From Blepharisma stoltei (taxonomy: Eukaryota > Ciliophora > Heterotrichea > Heterotrichida > Blepharismidae), in NCBI GenBank assembly GCA_914767885.1, contig CAJZBQ010000020.1, forward strand, positions 186,001 to 250,000: a DNA stretch of 64,000 nucleotides. The letters are read 5' to 3'. The notes beneath the pieces were generated by a model that made no database searches, was not told the DNA's origin, and saw only the letters and a program-made list of their open reading frames with translations. Shown piece after piece: positions 10,287 through 20,440 of this stretch; position 1 is the first letter of the stretch, and each line of letters opens with the position of its first letter. The translations under genes and the position numbers were made by a program.

Positions 10287-10505
10287 TTAACAAAGGTTTA
10301 AGTTAGGAGATGGCTGAGCTGTATGTGGGCATGATGAGCATAATTCTCTATATGTTGATATTTGCTGTTCAATTGTAGAGGCGGTTGAATTTCTATGAGA
10401 ATGATAACGAGAAGAATACGAAGACCTACTAAGAATTTGGGCACATTTATTGGAATACGAATCAATCCACTCAATCGTGCTCTTTAAGTCAGATTTCTTG
10501 GCCAT
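10287..10505 (-). CDS. small unknown protein (72 aa)
   Basis: MAKKSDLKSTIEWIDSYSNK starts at 10505. Ser/Tyr/His-rich middle and a C-terminus with CSSCP and LC. It has an ATG context like its neighbours and lies alone between two genes. No family recognised; it is supported only by being open and having plausible composition. Confidence 0.5.
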   Translation of the reverse strand: MAKKSDLKSTIEWIDSYSNKCAQILSRSSYSSRYHSHRNSTASTIEQQISTYRELCSSCPHTAQPSPNLNLC

Positions 10506-10598
10506 TTAGATGATATTAATTAGTGTAGTTCAGTTATAAGTATTATTTATATAGTAAGCCAAAAATTTATTTCCCAATCATTTATCATCTGATATAAA

Positions 10599-10951
10599 AT
10601 GGAACAAGTCATATTCGGATGGATTTCTTTATGCATAATCTGCTCGACAATTAGCTATTATTTTGGTAAATATATAGAGTCCAAAAAACTCTTTACCCAG
10701 AAAAATGTAACAATAAAATAGCCTTATAGTGAATTAGATACAGAAGATGACGATCCAATAACTAAAAAAGAACCTAAATCTGCTGATTTTTATAAAAGAG
10801 AATTAGAAAAAGAAAAAGAAACCAAAAAAAAGCTAATTGAGGAATATGAGCACGAGCTAAATTATTTAAAATTTACCTTCTCCCTCCTTTTAACTGGAGC
10901 AAATAATCTATGCTCCATATTAAAAGCATTTCTACTTCCCTTAAAAAATTA
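10599..10951 (+). CDS. small single-TM protein with coiled coil; one 15-nt intron
   Basis: MEQVIFGWISLCIICSTISY forms one TM segment. The frame hits TAG unless the 15-nt intron GTAACAATAAAATAG (10707-10721) is removed; then it continues through a charged coiled coil (ADFYKRELEKEKETKKKLIE) and a hydrophobic C-terminal segment (KFTFSLLLTGANNLCSILKA). About 112 residues. Function unknown. Confidence 0.65.
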
Positions 10952-11156
10952 ATTATAAATTTTATGGATTTACAATATTAACCCCTTTTAAATAATTTCT
11001 ATTAGCATTAGCCTTTTCAAAATAGAATAAAATAGATAAACTTGGAGATAAAAATTAACGCAATTAAATTGTTTATCATGTCTATTTATATATAAATTAT
11101 TATTTTGATTTATTTAAAGGATATTCAAAAATATACCAATTTCTGTTCCAATTTAA

Positions 11157-11361
11157 ATGAAGGAAGAATTAGAAGAAACTAAAACAAATTACGCACAAAG
11201 AATTGTAAATCCTACAACAGAAATTGCATGAGGAATCCAAAAACTTATTCGAAGAAATTAATAATGAAATAGGCCCAGTCGTCAAAATTGTTGATAATAG
11301 AGAAAATAATTTCACAAATCTAGATGAAGAAATCGAAAGAGAAATTAATTTAGTGGTTTAA
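11157..11361 (+). CDS. small acidic protein with a 16-nt intron
   Basis: MKEELEETKTNYAQRI is followed by the intron GTAAATCCTACAACAG (11205-11220); after removal the frame runs KLHEESKNLFEEINNEIGPV to TAA. About 62 residues, helical and acidic. Without the intron the frame stops early, which supports both gene and intron. No family recognised. Confidence 0.6.
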
Positions 11362-11377
11362 TTAAAGAACTTAATTT

Positions 11378-11758
11378 TTATCTTATAACCACAACTGCTT
11401 TTCTTAATGCTAAATAGCTTTCTATGTGTTCTTGACTGAGGTATTTTATGATGTTGTATTCGTAGGCTTGGCAAAACCTTAATCCTGTTTTAGGGTCAGT
11501 ATATTTGGCGAGGTGGCCAGAAATGTCGCAATACTTTTTCGTTGGGCATGTAGAGGGACCTGCCTCTATACTTTGGTAATTCGCGATATTAGGAGGGTAA
11601 AATTCGTAGTTTTCGGCTTGAAGAATTTGCTTAAAAGTCTTGAATGGCTTGTTTTTACCTTTTTTAAGCGAAAAATTCGGGTTCCTGAATTTGATTGTCC
11701 GGATCCCAGGCTTTTCTTCCTCTTTTTCTTTCTTGTCCTTTTTATTAGCTTTTGGCAT
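11378..11758 (-). CDS. YL1 C-terminal-domain protein, INO80 complex subunit C-like
   Basis: 126 residues. The N-terminus is Lys/Glu-rich, then FKTFKQILQAENYEFYPPNI and STCPTKKYCDISGHLAKYTD, PKTGLRFCQAYEYNIIKYLS. The YCDIxGxxAxYxDPxTxxxF pattern is the YL1_C motif of INO80C/Ies6, a nuclear chromatin-remodelling subunit. Size fits Ies6. It could also be a SWR1-type YL1 protein, but it is too short for that. Confidence 0.8.
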   Translation of the reverse strand: MPKANKKDKKEKEEEKPGIRTIKFRNPNFSLKKGKNKPFKTFKQILQAENYEFYPPNIANYQSIEAGPSTCPTKKYCDISGHLAKYTDPKTGLRFCQAYEYNIIKYLSQEHIESYLALRKAVVVIR

Positions 11759-11821
11759 TTTTGTTATTATTTTAGAAAATGGGTAGATAATTATTTTAAA
11801 TTATACTGGGTAAATAAGTGG

Positions 11822-14800
11822 TTAGGTGATAACAAGATCTTTGCTAGAATCCTCTGTGCCTACAGAATCCTTATCATTAAGATATATAGTGCGCTTATAA
11901 ATCTCTTTAATTATGGATTGCCTTTGATGATTTTTCTTTATGCTTATTCAGCTTTTTTCAAATATTCTCATAGCTCCTCCAATAGCACTCATAGCTCCGA
12001 ATACAGAGCCCAGCATTGTACTAATAAGTAAAAATACAGTCTGCTTGGTAGACCGAGTTGTATATAAGCTATTATCATTTTTAACTAGTCATATTTGTAT
12101 TCTTAAATCAGAGCTAAATGGTAAACTATATAAAAATTACTCTGTAATAGTATATTGTGAACCTCCTGAAGACGGCTGGTCCATAGAAACATGATATCCG
12201 GTTAGCTTATCAGGCCAAGTCGATACATAAGAGCGGAATAAAGAAGGCGTCATAGTCAAATAAAATTTATTTGGGTTATAGCCCCTGAAAACTTGGCCGG
12301 CTTCCGGAAGCAAGACTTGATAAATCCCACTAATTTTGTCTGGGATTGATGAAAATGATGAGACATTGGATATTATTGCAGATGTGTAGCTTGAAGCTTC
12401 TAATAGATTTAATTGGACAACAGCGCCGGCATCAATAACACATTTTTTGCATACTAATGCTATGGTGCAATTATTGCCGTTGTTTATATAGCATGATAAT
12501 TCAAGAGAGTCATAAGTGATAGAAGTAGTTGTGAATGATATAGATTCATGGCAAGAGTTGCCAGTTTTACAATGTCCTCCATAGTTAAATAGTGTCGTTG
12601 ATACATTAATTAGAGCTGGAAACGTGCTAGCTTCATCTTCCAAAGCAACTAAAGGCACCAAAGTTTTAGTCTCTTGAATATTATTCAACTGGTAATTAAT
12701 AGCATATGACAAAATAATTATAATTGCAACAACTAAAAAAATTATTGTAAAAATCCCTCCACAGTCTGTTTTTTTAAGCTTCATCACACTGTCTTTTTTA
12801 TAATTGTGATTCCCCGAATATAAATCAATATTTCTTAATTTCAGTTTTTCAGGCTTGGTTAGTTATAGGAAATTCCGGATGATGCGCTCAATGTGCCGTC
12901 ATCGGGCAACGCGTTTTAAGGGTCCGCACTGGAAATAGGCTCCACGTGTGGAGCCCTTTTTGACACGTGGAGAATCCTCACTTTTCACGTGCCAAAAAGG
13001 GCTCCACACGTGGAACCCATTTCCAGTGTGGACCCTGAACTTTAGTTGCCAGATGATGGCGCATTGAGCGCCATCATCGGGCAACTTGTATAGTTAATGA
13101 ATGGTATTTAAAGTCCCTACTTCCACGAGTGACATCCTGCGCAGCCGTCAAGCCAAGCAAATTAGGTGGACTTCCACCTCTGGTACCTCTGAGCCAGGCC
13201 GAAACCTCTGGTTTCTCGGTAGTGGTTGCCCTGTTGGTTCTGAAGACCGTCGCCGAGCACACCTATTTTTCAACTCAGTCCCTTTGCCCTCATTACGCCA
13301 CTCCTGCCTCGTACTCCTAGCCAGATTGCCCCTTACGGGACCCTTTTCAACTGGAGAGACCGCTGTATTGTTGTCTAGCCTGCCTCCTCTCTCCCCAGGT
13401 CATCCCTAGGAAAAACTCAATCGCTTCCGCAATTCGGGGCAGACCTTAATAGAAGCTTGACCAGGTTTTCACCCTGCTCCATCTCGGGTGCCCACTGGCT
13501 TGGGTGCTGCTGGAAAAAAAAGGAGCTGCAGAAGAATGCCCAAGGATCTTGTCACGACCAGCAGGTCCGTGCTTATGCCCATCGCTACTGGGATCCAGAT
13601 GTTTCTGGGCCGTCCGCTTCCTCTAAAAACCCATACCCGGATAAACACGGGTACCGTCACTGGGAGGACGGGGTTGCCGTACGCCATTTTATATATATAG
13701 TTTTTCAGGCTTAATTATAATAAAAATAGTGAGACCAACCAACGAAACTACAAGCACTGCAATAACCATAATAACAACGGCGCTTTGTGAGTCTCCATCT
13801 GCATTTGAATACATTTTTGGCTGAGTTGATTTTGATTTAAGTTCAATTACATCATAAATAGGAGCTTGGGTCCCAACAACACAAATGGTCCCATATGGGC
13901 AATTTTTGCAATAAGAAGCTCCTTCTTTGTCGCCATATGAGCCTTCGTCACACGGATAGCATTGTCTTAAAGAGCTTGAGCCAGATGAAGGGTTAAAAGT
14001 GCCTAGTGGGCAGGGCGTGCATTCAGAGCTTCCATATTTATCTGCATAATACCCTTTGGAGCATTTTATGCAGGTATTGCCTGAAGTATAAGTTCCAGGA
14101 CTACAAAGATATGGGGAAGGGGATATATCAGAGTTATCAAGGGTTATATTGGCAAAAACAGGAGTTACTATCATTGGTCTCATTGTTCTGCCATAAACAG
14201 TTCCTCCTCCATGTGAATAAATGTTTTTTGCATAGTAAACGTATGCACCATCATAAAAGTAATAATTATTGAGATACCCAATTCTCGTTATGTTTTGTGT
14301 GGTAAGATCAAGTATACGCCTTTTTTAGACTTTATCATTTTTTTTATATAGAAAATTTTTGATTTTCATAGTAAAGCATTAGCTTCATAATGCTTCATTT
14401 ATTATAGTAAAATATATATAAAATTCATTATAAACATTAATTCCCCAAGCCTCTCCACACATAACAAGTAAGGAATTATCGAGCAGCTTAATTATAGCTT
14501 TAGAGCGGTTTGAGTCTGGTGTTCCTCCGTTTGTAGTATACAGTTTTGTCCATTTTTGTGTAGTAAAATTGAAAGAATCTACATCACCCAATGGTGTTTC
14601 TCCGCTCCCAACCCCATACATAGTAATAAAATTGATATTTCCGTAGTCGTCAATCTTGATGTCACATGATGGCCTAGACGCTTTAGTTGGACTGCTGTTA
14701 GTTCCATCATAAACAAGGGTATATTCATTTGTCCCTACATCGAAAACCCAGAGTTCTGAAGAAAGCCCTGAATTAGCTAGCCCTCCATATATAAAGATAT

Positions 14801-16324
14801 AGCTTATTAAAAAGATATTAAATAGTTTATATTAACAAAATAATTCTGAAAATTCTTTATAAACTGGAATATAAGGCATATGCATTTTTAAACATGCCCC
14901 AGTGCGTGCATTTGGCATTGTGTTTGATGATGGAGATATCAATGTCCAGGCATTTGAAATCGTGTTATATTGGTACATATCGCCTAAATAGCCAGTTGTG
15001 CCTTCGCCGCCAAATATGACCATTATATTTCCTTCAGAGTCTGCAGCATGCCCACTCCTACTTGTTGGAGTGGCCCCTTCTGAATTTATAGATTCCCAGG
15101 ATTTCCCTTCAGGGTTATAAACTCACAAGTCATTCAGATAATTCGTCCCATCTGTTCCTCCAAATAAATAAAACAATCCTCCTAATACACATAAGCTATG
15201 GCTTTCTCTGGCGTCTGGATTTGTATAAGCCTCACTTAAAATTTTATAAGTAAGAGGAGTCTGCGTTAAATCAAATTCTATTAAACTGTTATCTAAAATT
15301 CCATAAAGACTGATATATCCACTAAATATATAGAATTTTGAACTTCCCATTGCAAATGCAAAAGCATCTCTAGGGACGATATCTTTATTGCTTTCCTCAA
15401 AAGAAATGCTCATATTTTCCCATTTAAACTCAGGGTCACTTAAATTAAGCCTCATAATACTAGTAACATCAGTGTACACATTAGAATAACCGAAAATTAT
15501 ATAAGCACAGCCGTTGTATAAAATATTTCCTGGATATGACCTAGGCTCATACATATGTGAAGGGTTTGTGATATTTTCCCACTGCTGTGTTGCTAAATTA
15601 TAGCGAAAAGTATCTTCATTAAAGACACCAAATGTAGGGCCGTTAAAAGAAATTTCGCCACAAAAAGTGTATATATAGCCATCATAATATTGGGCTAATG
15701 ACTTATATAACTTACTGGGGGGAGTTGAGTTCCTGCTGGCTTTTTAGTTCATGTAGATGATGGGACATCATATCTATGTAAAATTTACATGTAGAGCTCA
15801 TTAGTGTACTCGTCTTTTAAAAAACCTGCAAATGAAACAAGCTTCAAATTTCCATCTGAGTCTTTATATTTAGTTCATGCAAATGCAGATCTTGCGCTTG
15901 GGATATCACCTTTTTGGTCTATTTGCTTTCACTGCAAATTTACCAAATCATAACGCCAAAGATCATTTAAAGGGCCACTATTTGATCGTCCACCAAAAAT
16001 ATAAAGCATTGAATTGTCATCATCAATCCAGCAGCCGTGGAACATTCTAGGATCTATTTAGAAAATACTTGGATAGGTAGTGGAAATTGGAGTTAAAGAA
16101 TTTCACAAATTTGCAGTCAGGTTAAATTCTCAAACGTCATTGAAGTTAATGTCACTTCCTTGGTTTCCTCCAAAAATTATTAGGGAGTTTTCTTTGGTAT
16201 AATAATCGGCGCATGCATACTGTCTTATAGAAGGAGGTGAATCAGTAAAAGGAAGCCGAGAGTAAGAAAATGCTAGAACCTTAATGGTGCTAAAAAAATG
16301 TAAATACCATAGAAGCCTTTTCAT
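11822..16324 (-). CDS. large kelch-repeat / GCC-type cysteine-rich membrane protein
   Basis: The start gives a signal peptide (MKRLLWYLHFFSTIKVLAFS). Several kelch blades follow, seen as repeated IFGG/YLFGG (SLIIFGGNQGS, MLYIFGGRSN, LFYLFGGTDG, NIMVIFGGEG, FIYGGLANSG). Next come GCC2/GCC3-like cysteine repeats (CSPGTYTSGNTCIKCSKGYY, CTPCPLGTFNPSSGSSSLRQ), then a TM helix (AVVIMVIAVLVVSLVGLTIF). The frame stops at an inserted SINE (12857-13712). After removal it continues into KLRNIDLYSGNH, a second TM region (GGIFTIIFLVVAIIIILSYA) and a tail ending DSSKDLVIT. Introns of 15 nt at 12126-12140, 15774-15788, 16054-16068; one more near 15702-15715 would be 14 nt. IESs at 14313-14414 and 14800-14871. 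Likely a cell-surface receptor-like protein. Confidence 0.8.
12857..13712 (-). mobile_element. SINE-like element, family 3, inside the kelch gene, with a nested foldback
   Basis: 856 bp bounded by AGTTTTTCAGGCTT (12843-12856 and 13699-13712), with no TA in the repeat. Markedly GC-rich. Read on the minus strand its 5' end (ATAAAATGGCGTACGG) resembles that of the element at 415-842. The hairpin-flanked foldback at 12878-13085 occupies its 3' side. Open frames inside (for example at 13101-13409) are not conserved elsewhere. Excision joins two halves of the host protein in frame. Confidence 0.85.
12878..13085. mobile_element. foldback element flanked by hairpins
   Basis: Two near-perfect arms of about 50 bp (12920-12969 and 12986-13035; both contain CTCCAC...GTGGA and AAAAAGGGCTCC-type sequence) surround a 16-bp centre. 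Outside each arm is a small hairpin, clearest at 13045-13085 where GATGATGGCGC pairs with GCGCCATCATC. The whole could fold into a cruciform. Confidence 0.75.
14313..14414. other. short IES (about 102 bp, TA-bound)
   Basis: Stop-containing AT-rich stretch within the kelch gene. Joining the TA at 14415-14416 to that at 14313-14314 gives NVYNEFYI-LDLTTQNITRIG in frame. Confidence 0.6.
14800..14871. other. short IES (about 72 bp, TA-bound)
   Basis: Interrupts a kelch blade. Removal between TA 14798-14799 and 14870-14871 yields KMHMPYI-FIYGGLANSG, restoring the IYGG motif. Confidence 0.75.
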
Positions 16325-17208
16325 ATTTATTATCTCGAGTTTTTTTTATTTCGCAAGCCACTATATCATATTCTTTCAAGAGATTAAAATGGTAATTAAC
16401 GAGTCAGAGATACTATGATAATTTTCACTTATCATGGAGATATCTGATTGAGATTGATATAAGAAAAATATAAATAATAATAGGACATAATTGGTATCGC
16501 CCAAACTCTTTAGCTTGTCCTAGGCTATATGAGCTTTACTTCTTTAAATTTATATATGAAGTTTGATTTAGAGCTTCATAATTTCTCATTTTCATATATA
16601 AGTAAAATATTATTCATAATATCATAAAGTAATATCTAAAGCTGTTAGAGAGCTATAGCTCAAAACAGCGATATCTCACTTTCCTTTAGATGTAACGAAA
16701 AAAATCTGTTAAAAATTCTAAGGAGGGTTAATTTTTTTATAAAAATAAATATATAAATTGATGCAATTTTAATTTATTTTTATAAGAATTAATTCAAAGA
16801 ATTCTTTAATAAGTACGCAATTGCTAAATATTGCTATTTGCTCTACCTCCATTAAACTTTATTAGAGATATTTTTATAAATATTATAATTTTTACCTATA
16901 AATTTACCATTTAAAATTAAAATATTTATCTAATTTTAAGGGAGTTAATTATCTAAAAAAATGAAAATTTTGCTGATATTTTTTTGTTTTCAATTTAAAA
17001 TGGGGATTAGCAATTAGGTTATTGATAACCTAGTAACTTTGATTTATTAAGCTGGTAGTGATTTTAATGTATGAGAGTTAAAGCCACTTTTGGACTATAA
17101 AAGATTATATTAAGAATTTATTTATCATTTTTATTAATTATTGCCATTTAGTATTTATTAATAAAAATAAACTGAAATCCATTAATTGTTAAGAAAAATA
17201 ATTACAAG
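16325..17208. other. AT-rich intergenic region
   Basis: No supportable gene on either strand. A weak resemblance to the interior of MITE family 1 (AAGGAGGGTTAATTTTTT near 16720) suggests an eroded copy, but no ends or target duplication can be placed. Confidence 0.5.
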
Positions 17209-18231
17209 CTATTCGCATCCCCATTCAGCTAATGTTTTTACTTCGCTTCATCGTGATTCCATCGACTGTGAATTCAAAAGAACAATGATAACATGAGAAC
17301 GATTTCTATAGCTCGCACACAAACAAGGCCCAGCTTTATTAGTGACCCCTGTTTTTACACCTTCAAACCCTTTTCCAAGCAATTTATTTGTATTTTCCCA
17401 CATAACTTTTCTGATCTCTCCATTTCCTTGCCTGATATTCGTTATGTAAGTTTTGCAAGATACAATTTGTCTAAAAATTTCTTCTTTTAGCGCAACAGAC
17501 GCGAGATATCCGACTTCTTTTGCAGTTGAAGTGTTTTTTTTGTACACAAGTCCACTAGGATTCCCATATAAAGTGTTATCAAGTCCTAACTCTCTTGCAG
17601 TCCTATTCATTTCTGCCACAAAATGTGTAGTTGGCTTAATAGAAGCTGGGGACAAATAATGCCCTAAAAATTCTGCTATAGCCCACGCTGCATCATTTCC
17701 AGACGGCAGCATTAATCCATGCAATAAATCTTTCATTGTCAGCTCATCTCCTGCTTTTAGCTCAGCAGAAGTCCCAATTGCAGATTGCGCATTAGTGCTT
17801 ACCTTTACAATTGTATTTAAATTCAAAGTTTGGCTTTCTTTAATTAATTTTATAGCGACATAGCACGTCATAATTTTAGTCAGACTGGCTATTTCTCTGA
17901 TTTGTCCTTCAAAGTGTCCATATATAAGATTCCCTGAATTTCCTTCCAATATGCACCAAGATGAAGCAGAAATATAAGGAATTGCAGCAAGATTACGAAT
18001 ATTCCGCTTGGTTTCTGACTGAGAACGGTGCTTTAAAGATGTGTCGCGTGATGAGGATAAGGATAATGAAGATTGAGTGGATGAGGAGTTTAGGCTGGTT
18101 TTGGAAGGTAAATGATGAGGATGAGGCAAGAGAGGCTTTTTGGTTGACAGAATGGCCTGGACGATGTTTCGAGGTCTGCATCGTGGCGGCAAAAGAGATG
18201 CTATTTTATTGGGAGTTTTTGGAGTTTGCAT
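17209..18231 (-). CDS. D-alanyl-D-alanine carboxypeptidase-like protein (peptidase family S11)
   Basis: All three penicillin-binding active-site motifs are present in order: SxxK in EIASLTKIMTCYVAIK, SGN in LHGLMLPSGNDAAWAIAEFL, and KTG in GFEGVKTGVTNKAGPCLCAS. Also typical are LDNTLYGNPSGL and the C-terminal VIIVLLNSQSMESRW, with Trp from TGA. The first 85 residues are a Ser/Pro/His-rich extension with a weakly hydrophobic start and no clear signal peptide. In bacteria this enzyme trims peptidoglycan stem peptides. A eukaryote has no such substrate, so it may act on ingested bacterial wall or as a generic serine hydrolase. Bacterial ancestry by transfer is an inference. Confidence 0.88.
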
Positions 18232-18712
18232 TATTACTATATCTCTCGCGTTTATAATCCTTTTCCAATTTAAAGAGGGATATAATTTTTCTCTATATAA
18301 AATTTTTAAAATTAAAAAAAATATAAATTGAATTAATATTTTTGGATTTTAATCAATTCAGTTTGAAAAGTGCACTTTCCCACTAAATTAGGTCAAAACT
18401 AATTTTATCAAAATTTTATTTTTACTATAAAGCATTCCTATTGAGAAAAAAATTGCTCCAATTAAAGAAAGGGGGAGTAAGTTAAATTAATGACAGAATT
18501 TTTTTTAAAAGATATGAAAAGTTTTTTTGTGAGGGAGTGCTTTTTAAGGTAGTTTAGTATCGATAAAACTTACAAGCTCATTCAGTTAAACTCGGAATTA
18601 TTTATAAGTGCATTTGAATATAACTAAAATTATATTGTCTACAATGAGGCCTTAAGAATATATTTTAATGCTCATTGCGCATTGCATTATTTTCTATTAT
18701 TTATTAACTAAA
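18232..18712. other. intergenic, with eroded repeat
   Basis: No gene. At about 18430-18482 a stretch with AAGCATTCCTATTGA and TTGCTCCAATTAAAGAAAGG resembles the ends of the second MITE-like family and the IES at 62761-62839. Confidence 0.4.
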
Positions 18713-20403
18713 ATGAATGCTTACATCCTTGATGTATCAAGTCCCTTTGTAATTACAGCACTAGAAGAACTTGGCATAAGTCCAAGAGAGCTGCTTAAAA
18801 AGTAAAAAACACATAGAAGCCTTGAAGATTTCGCAGAGCCTGGCCTTAGCCAAGAATTTCAAAGTTTACGCTACGATCATTATACAAACCGTCTACTGGA
18901 CACAGCTCAAAAAATTCGAAATTTCATTAAATCCCACTACAACTCTCTTCAATCCCATATCCGGCACAGCTCAGCTCCAGAATCACAGCGTTCTCAAAGT
19001 GCAACTTTCTCTCAAGAAAATTCCCAAACTTTTCGAGCTGCAACTGCATACCAAAATGAAGCTGAAAAACTTAACCAAATAAAAGAAAAAAACAAAGAAT
19101 TAATCCTCACTCCCCCCCCTCCGTGAGTGAACAAAAAAATTTTGTTCACTCACGAGGGGGGTTAATTTTTTTTTTTTTTAAAAAAATTTATATATAAAAT
19201 TTTTATAAAAAAATATTTTTTTTCGAAATTTAAAAAAATCCTGATTCGCAAAAATTGGAAAGAAAATATTAATTTTATTTATAAAATTTATGTTTTAAAA
19301 AGCAATTCGTTTAAAATTAAACAGAATTAGCCCTAGATTTCATTATGCTAATTATCATTTATATATCAAAAATTTTTTCCATAAAAAAATTTTTCTATTA
19401 AAAAAATTTTGTTCACTCACAGAGGGTGGGTTTTTGGGCAAAAAATAGGTATTTTTCTAATGCCTTTGTTCACTCACGGAGGGGGGGAGTCAGCTGAATC
19501 CCAACTAATTTTCTAGATAATAGCCCTGAAAAATCAAAAAGCAGCGAATCAGGCCGGAAAATCAAAAAATTTACCTCACAAAAGCATGAAGTTTATTTAG
19601 AGCATTTAAAAAAGTTTAAAGAGCAACAATTAGCAGCCTCAAAAGCTATAAAAGCTAAAGAAATAAAAATGCAAAAAGAATTGTCTAATAGGCTGATTAA
19701 ATCAATGAGTGAGCATGGATTAAGAGAAAAATTAGCTGAAGAAGAGGGATGCAGGCTTAATTCTAGTGCATATTTGATAGTGTTCATTTCACCGAAGTAC
19801 TATTGGTCGAAAATTGGCTGAAACTTTTTAATAGTGAGACATTTGACCCAAAAAAATATTAAATTTACACTATTTTAAAATTTTCTACCAAATATATTTC
19901 GATTAAATGCACACTATCAAAAATGCACTGTCATTTGGCATGGAGCTGAAGAAGAGAAAAAAAGGAAAATTAAGGAAAGAGAAGAAATTTTTAAGAAAAA
20001 ACAAGAAGAAATAAAGCATGATAAAGAAATGAAGGAGGATGGAATGGAAATGGAAATTAAAAATAAATTAAACCAGTTTCAATGGAAAATTATGAAAAGT
20101 GAAGAGACACATGAAGCTGAAATTAAAAAGAAGCTTGATATATTGGCAAGGCATAAAGAGATGGCAGAAATTGTTGCGAAAAACCAAGAATTTTTAAAAA
20201 GATCACAAGAAATGGAAGTATTATGCAAAATTATTAATAAGCAGGAAAGTGTAAAGGAAAGAAGGATACAAATAAAGAGAAAATATTTAGATGAAATTAA
20301 AAATAGGAGGCATAAAAGTGAATCTAAGCGTCAAAAAGCTATTGAAAGATTAAAATCTCAAGAAAAACAGTTAGAGAATATGCCAGCCAAGCTAAATAAA
20401 TAA
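18713..20403 (+). CDS. coiled-coil protein interrupted by a MITE and a TIR element; one 15-nt intron
   Basis: MNAYILDVSSPFVITALEEL, then intron GTAAAAAACACATAG (18802-18816). A Ser/Gln-rich middle reaches KNKELIL, where a MITE sits. Keeping one TCA gives KELILSWIPTNFLDNS in frame (TGA=Trp). A second insertion (19747-19956) is removed to join EKLAEEE to KKRKIKEREEIFKKK. The C-terminal 200 residues are a strong Lys/Glu coiled coil ending MPAKLNK. No domain recognised; a cytoskeletal or basal-body role is a guess. Confidence 0.78.
19110..19489. mobile_element. MITE family 1, copy 2 (380 bp), in a coding sequence
   Basis: Flanked by TCA at 19107-19109 and 19490-19492. The left end carries a hairpin pair (GTGAGTGAACAAAA / TTTTGTTCACTCAC) and the right end two direct TTGTTCACTCAC modules. 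Excision leaving one TCA keeps the host frame. Confidence 0.92.
19747..19956. mobile_element. 210-bp insertion with 25-bp inverted repeats and 13-bp target duplication
   Basis: AGCTGAAGAAGAG flanks it (19734-19746, 19944-19956). Inside, AGTGCATATTTGATAGTG (from 19765) pairs with CACTATCAAAAATGCACT (to 19929). Removing 210 bp restores the host coiled coil. Confidence 0.8.
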
Positions 20404-20440
20404 TTTTTTTTATTTAATCATAAAACAGCCTTTTAAAAAT

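Noticed and set aside
13101-13409. Open frames of 60-100 codons inside the GC-rich insert of the kelch gene
   Set aside because: They lie in a SINE-like element, overlap on several frames, have no recognisable domain and are not kept in related copies.
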